DNA of 35,878 nucleotides from Bacteroidota bacterium (GCA_024278075.1 JAJRTW010000079.1:1-35878), one strand, 5' to 3'; shown: positions 1 through 9,003, numbered from the stretch's first letter. The notes: generated from the letters alone by a model not told the origin. A program made the numbers and translations.

Positions 1-152
1 CGCCTGGCTCACTTCCCCCTTTTTTAAGGGGGAATAGCCAATTAAATTCCCCCTTAAAAAAGGGGGATTAAGGGGGTTGTTATTCTCCTTAAAGCAGAAG
101 CATGAATATCTTTTTCCTGACTACTTTTTGAGGAAACCCTAAATATTACGAA
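1..152. repeat. Copy 1 of a long direct repeat with G/C-rich hairpin arms
   Basis: This stretch is nearly identical, in the same orientation, to 31223-31379. It has two parts. The first is a palindromic block built from CCCCCTTTTTTAAGGGGG-type arms. The second is a tail of about 65 bases that ends at TTTTTGAGGAAACCCTAA. Both copies end just after the stop codon of a minus-strand gene (position 170 here), so the hairpins may also act as transcription terminators for that gene. The left limit is cut by the window edge. Confidence 0.85.
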
Positions 153-169
153 TAGTTCGGGTTGATGAA

Positions 170-2599
170 CTATTTGCCAAGCTTTCCGCGGTTCAGCCTG
201 GAGAGGAAGTTGCTGTATCGGATGGATTCCAACTCAATATCACCAATTTTAGACCGCCCGCTAAAATATCCCGAAATATAAATATGATCGCCTGTTTGAT
301 CGACGGCGATACATGTTGCGCCTTCCCCGCCTTCGATATCAAGGGAGCCATCATGCTCTTCTCCGAAACGAATAGGGTCCCAAATAATTTGGCCGTCCTG
401 GTTTATTTTCAATACGAAACCGTCTTGCTGCCCTTTGCTGGTGACCGGATTCATACGTGTGCCCTTGGCTGTGAGAGTTTTGGTGAAGTCGCCGGCTATA
501 TAAATGTCGTTTTTTTCGTCCGCCACAATCGAGTGGACATCAACGTTGCCTCTGCCGCCGAAATGACTGTATCTAACAAACTCGCCGTCAGAATCGAATT
601 TAACTATAACAATATCTAATAATTTAATAGCTCGCGGGCCTTTGGTTTTGCGGATATAAAGCTCACCCTGAAAATTTGCCGCAATATAAATATAGCCATT
701 ACTATCAAAGCAAACATCCTTGCCTTTATCGTTCTCTTTCCCGCCCGCTATTGCATTCCAGAGATATTTGCCATTGCTGTCGTACTTTACTACAAAAATA
801 TCCTCACTTTCCTTAGTTGTAGCCGAATCGACAGTCCCACCGGGAATCGCACTTGAAAACACTACAACTTCAGACCCCACCTGGCCAGTAATTGCAATAT
901 TGCCATCCTTATCAACAGCCATCGCATGGGCCATATCGTGGTCGCCGCCGCCGCCAGCCTTTGCTATCCACAGTGGCGCCCCCGATGAATCGAGCTTTGC
1001 GATGAAAATATCATTCTTGTTCTTGTTATAGGATTCTATGAAAATCGAATCATTCAACTTAAGAGTTCCTCTGAAACCACCCGAAATATACAAATTGTGG
1101 TTGTTGTCTGCCTGAATATCCTGACAGAACACTTTGCCGCTTTTCCTTCCGGGCATGTTCAAAATCCTGTGCCATACGTATTTGCCCTGATGATCAAACT
1201 TAATCAGAAAACAATTCAAGCCCTTGCCCTTAATTTTAATAGAATCGTCAATAACAAAACGGTCTTTAAAATTACCGGCCAAGTAGCAATTATTCAAGCT
1301 GTCAACGGCTATGCCCACGGCAATAAGGTTGTTTCCGGAATAGAGTTTATGTGCCCAGGGATAAACCTCTCCCGGCTGGCGCTTAGCCACAATAATGCCG
1401 TGGCGCTTCGAATCAATTTCATAGTGTATGGAAGTGGAGTCAACCTTCTTTGCGGCAAGATAAGTAGCAAGCTCAACGTCATTTTTAAATCGATTGGCAA
1501 AATAGCAATTGCCCATTTTGTCTATGGCAAGGGCCCTTTGGTAAATCGATCCGCTTTCCGGAACAAGGCCGGTGTTTATCGCCCAATCGAGATGTGGTTT
1601 CAGTTCATTTCTTTCATTTTCTCCCGGCTTCTCGGGGTCAATCGCATAATCGGCCCCCCAAATATTAACTTCCTTATAGTCGTTAATGCCATCGCCGTCC
1701 GTATCGCTCGTGTCGGGCCTGAGGCCGTAGTTGACCTCGTTTCCGTCAAGAAGCCCGTCACCATCAGTGTCCGGATTATTGGGGTCGGCATTAACACCCT
1801 TCTCAAAACCGTCCCAGAGATTGTCGTCATCGCTGTCCGGATTATTGGGGTTCGTTCCGGTCACATTAATTTCATCGCCATCCCACAATCTGTCATTATC
1901 GCTGTCCGGATTGTTCGGGTCGGTAAAATATTGAAACAATTCAAGAGAATCATTAAGGTAATCACCGTCGCTATCGGAAGTGTCGGGCCTGGTGTTATAA
2001 TCCCAAACCTCCGCACCGTCTTCCAGTCCGTCGCCGTCGCTGTCCTTATTGTTGGGGTCGATTTTCCAAAAGAATTCCAGAGAGTCGTTAAGCCTGTCGC
2101 TGTCGGAGTCGGCCTTGTTCGGGTCAGAGCCAAAATCCACTTCATCGCCATCCTGCAATCCGTCGCCGTCGGAGTCGGAGTCGGCCGGATTGGTTTTATA
2201 TACATAAACTTCATCGCCGTCTTTCAATCTGTCTTTATCGGTATCATCATCATCCGGATTGGTTTTATATTTTTTCTCTAAAATATCGGAAAGGCGGTCA
2301 TTGTCGCTATCCTTGCTTCTGAATTCCTCCAGGTCGCGGCTCAGCCTTGCATAAAGCCCACGGCAGTAGGGCTCAATATTCTCTTTTCCGATATTGGCAA
2401 TTCTATCAAGTTCAACAACATCCGCCGTGTCCAGCTCTATTGTGCCTTTAAGTTTGATCCTTAGATAGCTCGCCTTAATGTCCTGCCAGTTTTCGTATTG
2501 CGGCTCCACCGGGAATGACGGGGTGCCGGCAAAGAAGAAAACGGCCAAATAAATGACAATATAATAACTTCCCGCCTTTTTCATTGTTCCATTTTTCAT
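170..2599 (-). CDS. Secreted protein with thrombospondin type-3 calcium repeats and SBBP-type beta-propeller, last gene of the T6SS cluster
   Basis: The protein has 809 residues. An N-terminal signal-like hydrophobic segment covers about residues 8-28; translation could start at Met1 or Met6. From about residue 97 to 325 there are ten Asp-rich motifs of the form D-S/T-D-x-D-x-L-x-D, such as DSDGDGLED. These are classic calcium-binding TSP3-type repeats. Residues from about 340 to the end contain repeated blades with signatures such as AVDKDGNIAITG and FVVKYDSNGKYLW, which is the seven-bladed SBBP/beta-propeller pattern common in FCB-group surface proteins. The gene lies 6 bases after the lipoprotein gene and shares its strand, so it is probably co-transcribed with the T6SS genes. 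I infer an exported calcium-stabilised adhesin or cell-surface scaffold. A role in secretion rests only on position. It has no obvious C-terminal sorting domain. Confidence 0.8.
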   Translation of the reverse strand: MKNGTMKKAGSYYIVIYLAVFFFAGTPSFPVEPQYENWQDIKASYLRIKLKGTIELDTADVVELDRIANIGKENIEPYCRGLYARLSRDLEEFRSKDSDNDRLSDILEKKYKTNPDDDDTDKDRLKDGDEVYVYKTNPADSDSDGDGLQDGDEVDFGSDPNKADSDSDRLNDSLEFFWKIDPNNKDSDGDGLEDGAEVWDYNTRPDTSDSDGDYLNDSLELFQYFTDPNNPDSDNDRLWDGDEINVTGTNPNNPDSDDDNLWDGFEKGVNADPNNPDTDGDGLLDGNEVNYGLRPDTSDTDGDGINDYKEVNIWGADYAIDPEKPGENERNELKPHLDWAINTGLVPESGSIYQRALAIDKMGNCYFANRFKNDVELATYLAAKKVDSTSIHYEIDSKRHGIIVAKRQPGEVYPWAHKLYSGNNLIAVGIAVDSLNNCYLAGNFKDRFVIDDSIKIKGKGLNCFLIKFDHQGKYVWHRILNMPGRKSGKVFCQDIQADNNHNLYISGGFRGTLKLNDSIFIESYNKNKNDIFIAKLDSSGAPLWIAKAGGGGDHDMAHAMAVDKDGNIAITGQVGSEVVVFSSAIPGGTVDSATTKESEDIFVVKYDSNGKYLWNAIAGGKENDKGKDVCFDSNGYIYIAANFQGELYIRKTKGPRAIKLLDIVIVKFDSDGEFVRYSHFGGRGNVDVHSIVADEKNDIYIAGDFTKTLTAKGTRMNPVTSKGQQDGFVLKINQDGQIIWDPIRFGEEHDGSLDIEGGEGATCIAVDQTGDHIYISGYFSGRSKIGDIELESIRYSNFLSRLNRGKLGK

Positions 2600-2605
2600 A
2601 GATAG

Positions 2606-3172
2606 TTACATTTTCTTCCATTCATTCTCGGAGTCCAGATAATATTTCGGAGTATAATTGGTTGCGGAGAAAATTAAAACCGGATCGAACCTGCCCCTGG
2701 ATATATCGATTTTAAAAACAGGTTCTTTGACACTACCCTCAGGCAAGAGAATTTTTTCGATAGATGCCCGGTCTTGTCCCGCAGGAGTAAGTATCCACAG
2801 GAAATTAAAATCATCGCCCGTCAAATAATACTTTCCTTTCAACTTGGCAATGGCTACTCTTTTTCCATAAGCCGGGGAAATATGGTTGCCGTATTCGGCT
2901 TCCTCTTGAACAATGAAGCTTAAATCAAGTATTTCTCCGGTTTCCGGAATCATCGTATATACTTGAACCGCATTGTCTCCTTTAGTGATTATCGGAGCGT
3001 CGACACTGTCGGCACAGATGGACTTCGAGACCATCCATTGGGATGTGACGCATTCGATGCAAGTCTGTTCAAAATATATCGTACTTCCGCCACAGCTTTG
3101 CAAAAACAATGCAACCGACGCCATGAATAATACGGCTGGAATTGTAAATGATCTATGATTTACTGTTTTCAT
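2606..3172 (-). CDS. Putative T6SS-associated lipoprotein (possible TssJ analogue)
   Basis: The predicted precursor begins MKTVNHRSF, has a hydrophobic stretch, and then a lipobox LQSC at about residues 25-28 followed by Gly-Gly, so the Cys should be lipidated. I chose the ATG at 3172 because it gives a proper lipoprotein signal and is preceded by a purine-rich GGAAGAAAAG. An earlier ATG at 3244 would add 24 residues that fit no signal peptide. The mature part, about 160 residues, looks like beta-rich soluble sequence and I do not recognise its family. It sits between the T6SS GTPase gene and the TSP3-propeller gene on the same strand. By position and class it could play the part of TssJ, the outer-membrane lipoprotein of the canonical membrane complex. 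That is inference, as I see no TssJ motif. Confidence 0.7.
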   Translation of the reverse strand: MKTVNHRSFTIPAVLFMASVALFLQSCGGSTIYFEQTCIECVTSQWMVSKSICADSVDAPIITKGDNAVQVYTMIPETGEILDLSFIVQEEAEYGNHISPAYGKRVAIAKLKGKYYLTGDDFNFLWILTPAGQDRASIEKILLPEGSVKEPVFKIDISRGRFDPVLIFSATNYTPKYYLDSENEWKKM

Positions 3173-3254
3173 ACTCTTTTCTTCCGGAGAATTATGATTC
3201 GCTAATCGACAAATATACTGATGAAATATGACAAATAAGCACAATGCCGCTATT

Positions 3255-5294
3255 TTACTCTATTTTCAATTCCTTCTTTCTATTCTCCAGTTTCCTTCGT
3301 TTGTCGTGCAATTGAAGGACGGTTTCGTCCATCTTCTTCAGAGAATCTTCAATAGCACGAATTTTGTCCAGCCTGTCGTCGGTTTCCACTTCCGGATTAT
3401 AATGCCTGATCATCTTTTTAAGTGTTTGGTCGTATTTCGTGAAGTTCTCCTCAAGCGATTTTAACCTGAGCGGGGCAACAACGATTTTATGCAATTTTTT
3501 CGTGGTGCGCCATTCATGAAGCTCCGACTCTGTTTTCTCCAATTCATCGTGCAGTTTGTACATTTTCTTAATATCATCCTTCATCTTATCTTTTTTCTTA
3601 TGGATTTCTCCTTTTTCGCCATCATATTTGCCCATCGTTTCGGTGATATAAGTTCTTTCAAGGTGGCGGATTGTCCAGGTGAACGGCTCGCGAACGCCGA
3701 ATGGCAGCAATTTATCGCTGCTGTCAATTGGCGCTGCCGCAGATGTAATAAATATCTGGTAGTTGTACGTAACCTCTATCACACGCCTGAAGAACTGCTC
3801 AAAATTGTCAAGCAGCAAGTGTATTATATCCTGAAGCACGGGGTTCTCATTATTTTTCTTATAATTAAGAATACAGTCGCGAAACCTGCCGTAGGGCACT
3901 GTCAAATTGGCATCGTTCTTGGCGGTCATTCTATGCGGAAACATTGTTTCGATAGCCGCCGGCTTGAAATCCTTTGGTATCACGGTGGTGGATTGCAATT
4001 CATTAAGCGCTCCGGCCAGGGACTGATCGCATTTTGTCAATATGACAGCAATCGGAAGATGGCGGACGCTGGGATTACTATTAATCCAACTGTCGAGAAA
4101 GGAGTTGAAAATCTGAGATTTTTTCCTTAGGGCATATACATCTGTGTAATCCGATGGATCGAGGAAAAACAGAAGCGCCCGGGCATTTTTGAATAGCTCC
4201 TGCAACTGGCTGTCCCATTGGTCGGGCTGGGTGTCGCTGCCGCCATAGTCGGTGATGCGAAAACTCTTAATATCGAGGTCTTCCCAAAAAGTGTAGTCCT
4301 GATAGCCGGATGTGGGCGGCATTTCTCCCTTATGCCAATTCGAAACGTTATTTTGGTAATGAGCCAATAGCTCCCGGCCAAGGGCTATTCGCCGGGCGCC
4401 GAGTTCAACGCTTTGATTCAGTGGTTTTTCCGCTTCGTAGCAAAAGGCAGTCAGCAATGTGCTTTTGCCGGAGCCGGAGCCGCCGAACATAAATATAGGA
4501 GCGGGGTTGAACAGCGAGGTTAGCGAGGATTCATTCGTTTTGAAATCTAAAAAATCGACAAAAGAATCACCCAAATCAAGGCGGACAGGAAGGTTGTAAA
4601 GTAAATTCGGGTTTTGTTCCAGCAGTTCCTTGTCATCGCCGTCCAACTTGCTGAAGTAATCATTTTCCCAATATACATTCCAGGATTTAAAGAGCAATTC
4701 GTAGAATTCCTCCTTGCTGCTCCAATGCCGTATTGCTTTCAACAGGTCGTAATAGTCAAGATTTGCCACTTTGTCAATCCCGCCGCCTAGGGTATGCAGT
4801 ACGTAGAGGTTCAGCAGAATTTCGGCAAATGAAACATAAGGCAGTTCCATCCTGGTCTTAATTTCTTCGGCATAGTTCAAAAGCTTTTCCTGTGAGTATT
4901 CCACACCGCCAAGCAGCCCCCACACATTACCCAGCAAATTGAACACCATTAGCCTTGTGCTCACATGCAGCTTCTCGGAATTCTCGAGGAAAACCGCCGT
5001 GTTTTGTTTTATTCTGTCGAATTCCGATTGCTCATAGCCAACCATTTCCTTTTTCAGCCATGCTTCAAAAAAGCTTCTGATGCCGAGGATACCATTATAT
5101 GCCCCGTTTTTTCGCTCCAATTGCGAAAGCAGCTCATAGCGATACCAAAGAGCCATAACGTCCCGGAGCAGCTTCTTCATTGGCGTGTTGCATTCGGTGG
5201 TGAAAATCTTAGTCCCATAAGTCCCGCAGAGGGTTTGATCGATTTCGAAAAGGACGCTGAGGCTGGATTCTAACTTCTCGACCTCCGATGGCAA
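3255..5294 (-). CDS. Soluble P-loop GTPase with C-terminal coiled coil (TssM cytoplasmic-domain-like); gene interrupted upstream by an in-frame stop
   Basis: Using the TTG at 5294 as start, the protein has 679 residues. Residues 1-260 are mainly helical. A GTPase core follows: the P-loop GGSGSGKST at 271-279, a G3-type DYGG at 349-352 and a G4-type TKCD at 420-423. Residues about 555-679 are rich in Lys/Glu heptads and should form a coiled coil. There is no transmembrane segment. Canonical TssM carries such a P-loop domain in its cytoplasmic loop, but as part of a membrane protein of 1100 or more residues. The same frame is open further upstream and leads to an ATG at 5450 with a good GGGAG site, but a TAA at 5352-5354 lies between them. 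The TTG used here has no clear ribosome binding site. The true start is therefore uncertain, and the gene may be a nonsense allele. Position after tssK supports a T6SS role. Confidence 0.65.
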   Translation of the reverse strand: MPSEVEKLESSLSVLFEIDQTLCGTYGTKIFTTECNTPMKKLLRDVMALWYRYELLSQLERKNGAYNGILGIRSFFEAWLKKEMVGYEQSEFDRIKQNTAVFLENSEKLHVSTRLMVFNLLGNVWGLLGGVEYSQEKLLNYAEEIKTRMELPYVSFAEILLNLYVLHTLGGGIDKVANLDYYDLLKAIRHWSSKEEFYELLFKSWNVYWENDYFSKLDGDDKELLEQNPNLLYNLPVRLDLGDSFVDFLDFKTNESSLTSLFNPAPIFMFGGSGSGKSTLLTAFCYEAEKPLNQSVELGARRIALGRELLAHYQNNVSNWHKGEMPPTSGYQDYTFWEDLDIKSFRITDYGGSDTQPDQWDSQLQELFKNARALLFFLDPSDYTDVYALRKKSQIFNSFLDSWINSNPSVRHLPIAVILTKCDQSLAGALNELQSTTVIPKDFKPAAIETMFPHRMTAKNDANLTVPYGRFRDCILNYKKNNENPVLQDIIHLLLDNFEQFFRRVIEVTYNYQIFITSAAAPIDSSDKLLPFGVREPFTWTIRHLERTYITETMGKYDGEKGEIHKKKDKMKDDIKKMYKLHDELEKTESELHEWRTTKKLHKIVVAPLRLKSLEENFTKYDQTLKKMIRHYNPEVETDDRLDKIRAIEDSLKKMDETVLQLHDKRRKLENRKKELKIE

Positions 5295-5351
5295 CGATTT
5301 GATGGAATTGAAGAAGTCGTTGATTCCGCCGGAAATCTTGCTGCGCCCCTC

Positions 5352-5450
5352 TTAGGTGGTTGCAATGGTCTCGGTTTTATCAAATAATAATTCCAGCCGC
5401 TTGCATTCCCCCGATATTTTTTCACCTATTTCTGTATTCGGATAAAACAT
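5352..5450 (-). other. 32-codon leader ORF in frame with the GTPase gene, ending in TAA
   Basis: The ATG at 5448-5450 lies 6 bases beyond the tssK stop and is preceded by GGGAG overlapping the tssK stop codon, a good translation start. It reads MFYPNTEIGEKIS... for 32 codons and stops at TAA (5352-5354). The frame then continues open for 19 codons into the GTPase ORF with amphipathic helical sequence on both sides of the stop. This looks like the real N-terminus of the GTPase separated by a single nonsense codon, rather than an independent peptide gene. Alternatives are a sequencing error, or a short upstream ORF coupled to reinitiation. Confidence 0.6.
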
Positions 5451-5456
5451 TAATTT

Positions 5457-6833
5457 CTACTCCCTGATCGTTATAGTTACGGAACTTTCAATATCCGGCA
5501 CTTCTTCGCCCAACGGCGGAGGCACGTAGATGGATATTACATTTGCCATATCCCTGTTGATAATCTCCTTAGGGCATTCAATCCTATAGCTCATTTTTTC
5601 GCCTTCAACTGGCTTTAGTGCGTTAATTAGGTCGGTTAGCTCCCCAAGCGGAACATTGCCCAAGCCAACCCGCACGTTCTTATGCAGAGGCTCGGCCCGC
5701 GAGAATGTGCGGAAATAAATAGTCAAAAGAGTCTTATCTTTTGTAAATTCCACATGCTCTTTCAGATGGACGGTCAGCATATTCCTGCCGGCAACTTTGG
5801 CGAAAGCGATTCTCGAAATCGGGAGTTTCCTTTCGGATATGGGGCCGGCCGGGAGGTATTCAAGATATTTCATAAGCGAATCGAACACTTTTTCGGCTTG
5901 CGAGAAAGCCATTGTCAAATCATATTGCTGGTCCTCGATGTTTATTGCCGGGCGGTCCAGCACTTCGATAATATCGGCAGATTTTGTGCGAAGATAGTCC
6001 TGGTCGTAGCCCAGGTTCAGGATATTAATCTCCGCTTTGTTCAGATTGATAAATCTATGCAAATGATGGAAAAACTCTGATGTCTGCTGCCGGCTGTTGG
6101 CAAAGGCAGTGTGGAAGCCCTCGATATTGCGATATAACTGACAAGTCGACTGCCACACAAGTTCCAGGGCCTTCGTCGGCTTTAGTGAGTATAGATACTC
6201 GGCAAGGAGTTTTCTGTATCTTTCAATTCTAACGCTAAGCTGGTGGTGGGCGTTTTCGATAGTTGTATGGCTGTCTAAGAATAGGCCAAACGGAACAAAA
6301 GTTTTGTCGCGGTCTATGTGGCCCCCACGAAACCGGAAGCGAAGAATTGGCACTCCGTCGCTTTTTTCATTTGTTACCGACACTTTGCACGTCCGGTTCA
6401 ATAGCCTCAACCCGGTTTCAACTTCATCGCTAACGCGTTCCACATCGCCAAATTCGCCCGGGCCGGCCGGAACAAGATAGACTACGATATAGCCTTCTTC
6501 ATCCTGCCGCGCCAGTGAAATATTAATATCAAATGACTGTCTTTCGTCAATTTTGAGTATGCGGCCGAAAGGATTGATAACCTGTAGCTTTTCAATATCG
6601 ATCCGGTATTTTGTTTCAACATATTGCGTCTCCTCCTGCAGGCTGACAATAATATTTTCCGCGCGGTTGTAATCCTCCTGAAGAATCGGGTTGCGAAAAA
6701 AGCCAAACCGCTTGAAATGCTGGTTGGTCAATCCAACAAGGTTTTCTACCCATAGTTCCTGGGCCGTAAAATGCTTTTCGCTGATTACATCACCATCGCG
6801 CCATACTACTTTTCTAACCGGGAAATTATTCAT
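5457..6833 (-). CDS. tssK: T6SS baseplate subunit TssK
   Basis: The 458-residue protein has the TssK start pattern: V-x-W-R-D-G-D-x-x-x-x-x-H-F near residue 10, followed by a Gln/Glu-rich helix. An N-terminal beta-rich shoulder domain leads to a helical middle and a C-terminal neck/head part ending in a short beta strand. The family length is about 440-460 residues, which matches. TssK joins the TssEFG wedge of the baseplate to the membrane complex through its C-terminal head domain. Here it is separated from the other baseplate genes and sits directly between a group of membrane-protein genes and the GTPase gene. That fits its role as the adaptor to the membrane module. The downstream gene begins only 6 bases after the stop codon, which suggests translational coupling. 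I am confident of the family, less so of subfamily. Confidence 0.85.
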   Translation of the reverse strand: MNNFPVRKVVWRDGDVISEKHFTAQELWVENLVGLTNQHFKRFGFFRNPILQEDYNRAENIIVSLQEETQYVETKYRIDIEKLQVINPFGRILKIDERQSFDINISLARQDEEGYIVVYLVPAGPGEFGDVERVSDEVETGLRLLNRTCKVSVTNEKSDGVPILRFRFRGGHIDRDKTFVPFGLFLDSHTTIENAHHQLSVRIERYRKLLAEYLYSLKPTKALELVWQSTCQLYRNIEGFHTAFANSRQQTSEFFHHLHRFINLNKAEINILNLGYDQDYLRTKSADIIEVLDRPAINIEDQQYDLTMAFSQAEKVFDSLMKYLEYLPAGPISERKLPISRIAFAKVAGRNMLTVHLKEHVEFTKDKTLLTIYFRTFSRAEPLHKNVRVGLGNVPLGELTDLINALKPVEGEKMSYRIECPKEIINRDMANVISIYVPPPLGEEVPDIESSVTITIRE

Positions 6834-6876
6834 TTCATTTAATTAAATTGTTCATAAAATATCCAAGATACCCTAC

Positions 6877-6993
6877 TGGCAATGCCGATTGGCAATACCG
6901 ATTGGCAATACCGATTGGCAATACCGATTGGCAATACCGATTGGCAATACCGATTGGCAATACCTACTGGCAATACCTACTGGCAATACCGAT
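6877..6993. repeat. 13-bp tandem repeat, nine units, upstream of tssK
   Basis: Nine uninterrupted units of TGGCAATACCGAT (13 bases) run from 6877 to 6993. Unit 1 has G for A at base 8, and units 7 and 8 end in CTAC instead of CGAT. The array lies in the 295-base gap between the small TM gene (7129-7485) and the tssK start (6833), ending 44 bases upstream of the tssK ATG. There are no spacers of unique sequence, so it is not a CRISPR. A unit length not divisible by three and near-perfect copies suggest that it can change copy number. Confidence 0.95.
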
Positions 6994-7128
6994 TGGTATG
7001 GGACAGCAAGTGTAAATGAATTATCATTTTAGGGCCATAAATGAGTGCTGTGCTGTCTGCCTGACTCCTGTGTTGCCAAACATGGATTCGAAGTCTATGA
7101 GTAAAAGTCCCGCAATAAGCGGGTTAAA

Positions 7129-7485
7129 TCAATTATCCAAAACAAAATCGATAGTAGCGTGGGAAGTCCGAAACCTATCCCGGGTTATTGCCAATGTATC
7201 TATAGTTACGCTGCTGTAAAATACAGCCTTGAAAATCAGAGTGTCACCCTCTTCAACTCTAAACCTTAGCGTCGCACTTCCGTTGGAATTTGTGGATTGC
7301 AACATTTCACTTTCGTTGTTCAGGTATAATTCAACGCCTTCGGCCAGGGCAGAATCCCTGTAGGCCTTCACATGAATTGTTATATTGGGTTCGGTAGCCC
7401 CTACGATAATGATAACACCAATTATCGCTAAGATAACCAGAAAAAATATCAATCCTTTTATGCTGCTGTTTTTTCCCTTGGCCAT
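7129..7485 (-). CDS. Small single-pass membrane protein with Ig-like/carboxypeptidase-regulatory-like extracytoplasmic part
   Basis: The protein has 118 residues. A basic start (MAKGKNSSIKG) is followed by one strong transmembrane segment at about residues 11-30. Residues 33-118 are beta-rich with the pattern of a small transthyretin/PEGA-like sandwich. That pattern includes GVELYLNNE, then SNGSATLRFRVEEGDTLIF, then a final strand. The topology is predicted N-in with the domain outside the membrane. The gene follows the three-TM protein (7510-8949) after 24 bases and the two share the same sort of beta domain. Together they may form the inner-membrane part of an unusual T6SS membrane complex. 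I do not recognise a named family. Confidence 0.6.
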   Translation of the reverse strand: MAKGKNSSIKGLIFFLVILAIIGVIIIVGATEPNITIHVKAYRDSALAEGVELYLNNESEMLQSTNSNGSATLRFRVEEGDTLIFKAVFYSSVTIDTLAITRDRFRTSHATIDFVLDN

Positions 7486-7509
7486 ATCAATACCCGGTTG
7501 AATAAATAA

Positions 7510-8949
7510 TTATTGCCATGCAATCTTTTTAGTATTGCTGTCATAGATAATTGTTCTCGTGCCATCGTCGCTGCATCCCGGCCTTTTTAGCATCAACTCA
7601 TTTGTCTCGTCGGTGGGGGTGTCGCGGTCCATAATAATTCTGAAAATGCGGTTGCCCCTCCAGAAAAAGCATAGGTCGGGGATAGGCTCTTCCGGAAATA
7701 TTATCTTGCCGTCCACGCCGGTAGTAAATTCTTCGGAGAAACCGTCCCGCGAATAAATAGTCAGGTCCTTTCGTGGCAGAACTCTTCCAATTCTGTTCAC
7801 TAAAAGCACCACGAACTGAGCTGGACCGCAGCAGGAATCTGATGATGCCACCGTCGAACTTATCGGCGCTGGCGGGCTGCCGCCTTTGCTGGCTTTGATT
7901 ACCTTCTCCTTCGGGTCGAAAGCAAATTTGCCGGCCTTGTCTTCTTCAACATTGAATTTTATTTTCACCTCGGAGCCGTCTTCCACTATATAAGTCAGAT
8001 AAAACGGCTTGTTGATTGCTTGTTCCCTAAGGACAAAACTTGTGCCGTCGAGTTCGAATTTGTTGGTGTCGGCCAGCTGGCTGTCCGAAGAAATAAACGG
8101 GGGAGGGCAATTAGTAGAATTTTTCCCTTTCCAATTTTCGATATATACGACCAAATCAACTGTTTCCGGTGGCGGGTTCATCAGGTCGCTTCCCAAATCT
8201 CCGGCGCTTAGGTCTATGGGAATTGTTCCCTGTACCATCTCTCTTTTTCGCTCCAGGCGAAATACTTTAAAGTACTGCTCCTTGTATGTGGTGTCGATAG
8301 GCAAAGAATCATTAACAAAAACATTATTCTTCAGTTCCTCGGGCTTGGCTCTGATTCTCAGGGCAAAGTCTTTGGTTTCAAAACCGCCTGAATATTTTAC
8401 GTATGCCAAACCGTCTTCGTTAGTTCTAACAAGGGTATGCCCGTATCCCGGCTTTTTGTCGTCTTCGGTATCAAATTTCACGTCCGGAATTTCGTCCAGC
8501 TCGCTTGAGTTTTTATCAACAGCCGAAATATAAATTGGTATACCGTCGATTTTGCTGCCAACGATAATTTCGGAGAAATCCCGAACGTCGATCACTATCT
8601 CGCCGGATTCGTGATAAAACCACTTGACAGCAAAATAAACTACCGCCACAAGGGCCAAAAGGAAAGTGATAATTATTTTAAGAGGCTTTGCCCACCATTT
8701 CCATAAATGGGCAAACGATACTCCGAGCACCGAGATAAGAACCACAAGGCCATATCTCAGGCCTTTCTGCATCATTTGGTTGCTGACGGCTTCCCGGGCG
8801 GCCATCTGCAGGGGCGAAGCCGATCCGCCGGATTCGGTTATCTCGTCGATTTCCGTTGCCCTGTTCTTGGATTTAATGAGAATTGCCAGCATTATTCCCA
8901 CTGCTAATATTATAGCTAAATAAAAAATGATGTATGTTAGGGTATCCAT
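7510..8949 (-). CDS. Three-TM membrane protein with large Ig-like periplasmic region, T6SS-linked
   Basis: The 479-residue protein has hydrophobic segments at about residues 4-25, 66-82 and 90-110. Between the first two lies a hydrophilic loop of about 40 residues. Residues 113-479 are predicted periplasmic and beta-rich. They contain at least two carboxypeptidase-regulatory-like/Ig modules, for example NEDGLAYVKYSGG and GVDGKIIFPEEPIPDL. Two Cys pairs occur, including SDSCCGPAQ. Canonical TssM also has three TM segments and a long periplasmic region, but its GTPase sits between TM2 and TM3. Here that loop is only a few residues, and a GTPase is encoded separately two genes later. An alternative reading is a membrane-active cargo protein, because a DUF4123 adaptor gene lies directly upstream. 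Function is inference. Confidence 0.6.
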   Translation of the reverse strand: MDTLTYIIFYLAIILAVGIMLAILIKSKNRATEIDEITESGGSASPLQMAAREAVSNQMMQKGLRYGLVVLISVLGVSFAHLWKWWAKPLKIIITFLLALVAVVYFAVKWFYHESGEIVIDVRDFSEIIVGSKIDGIPIYISAVDKNSSELDEIPDVKFDTEDDKKPGYGHTLVRTNEDGLAYVKYSGGFETKDFALRIRAKPEELKNNVFVNDSLPIDTTYKEQYFKVFRLERKREMVQGTIPIDLSAGDLGSDLMNPPPETVDLVVYIENWKGKNSTNCPPPFISSDSQLADTNKFELDGTSFVLREQAINKPFYLTYIVEDGSEVKIKFNVEEDKAGKFAFDPKEKVIKASKGGSPPAPISSTVASSDSCCGPAQFVVLLVNRIGRVLPRKDLTIYSRDGFSEEFTTGVDGKIIFPEEPIPDLCFFWRGNRIFRIIMDRDTPTDETNELMLKRPGCSDDGTRTIIYDSNTKKIAWQ

Positions 8950-9003
8950 TTCAATTCCCCGTTTTTAATTTTTTTATTATGATATATCTCAATTCAAATT
9001 AAA

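Noticed and set aside
1097-2281. Long plus-strand reading frame of 394 codons opposite the TSP3-repeat gene
   Set aside because: It is the antisense of repeated Asp codons (GAT/GAC give Ile/Val), has no start signal and a low-complexity Val/Ile/Gly composition. The minus-strand protein shows real domains.
6877-6993. CRISPR array
   Set aside because: The 13-base units abut each other without unique spacers, and no cas gene is near.
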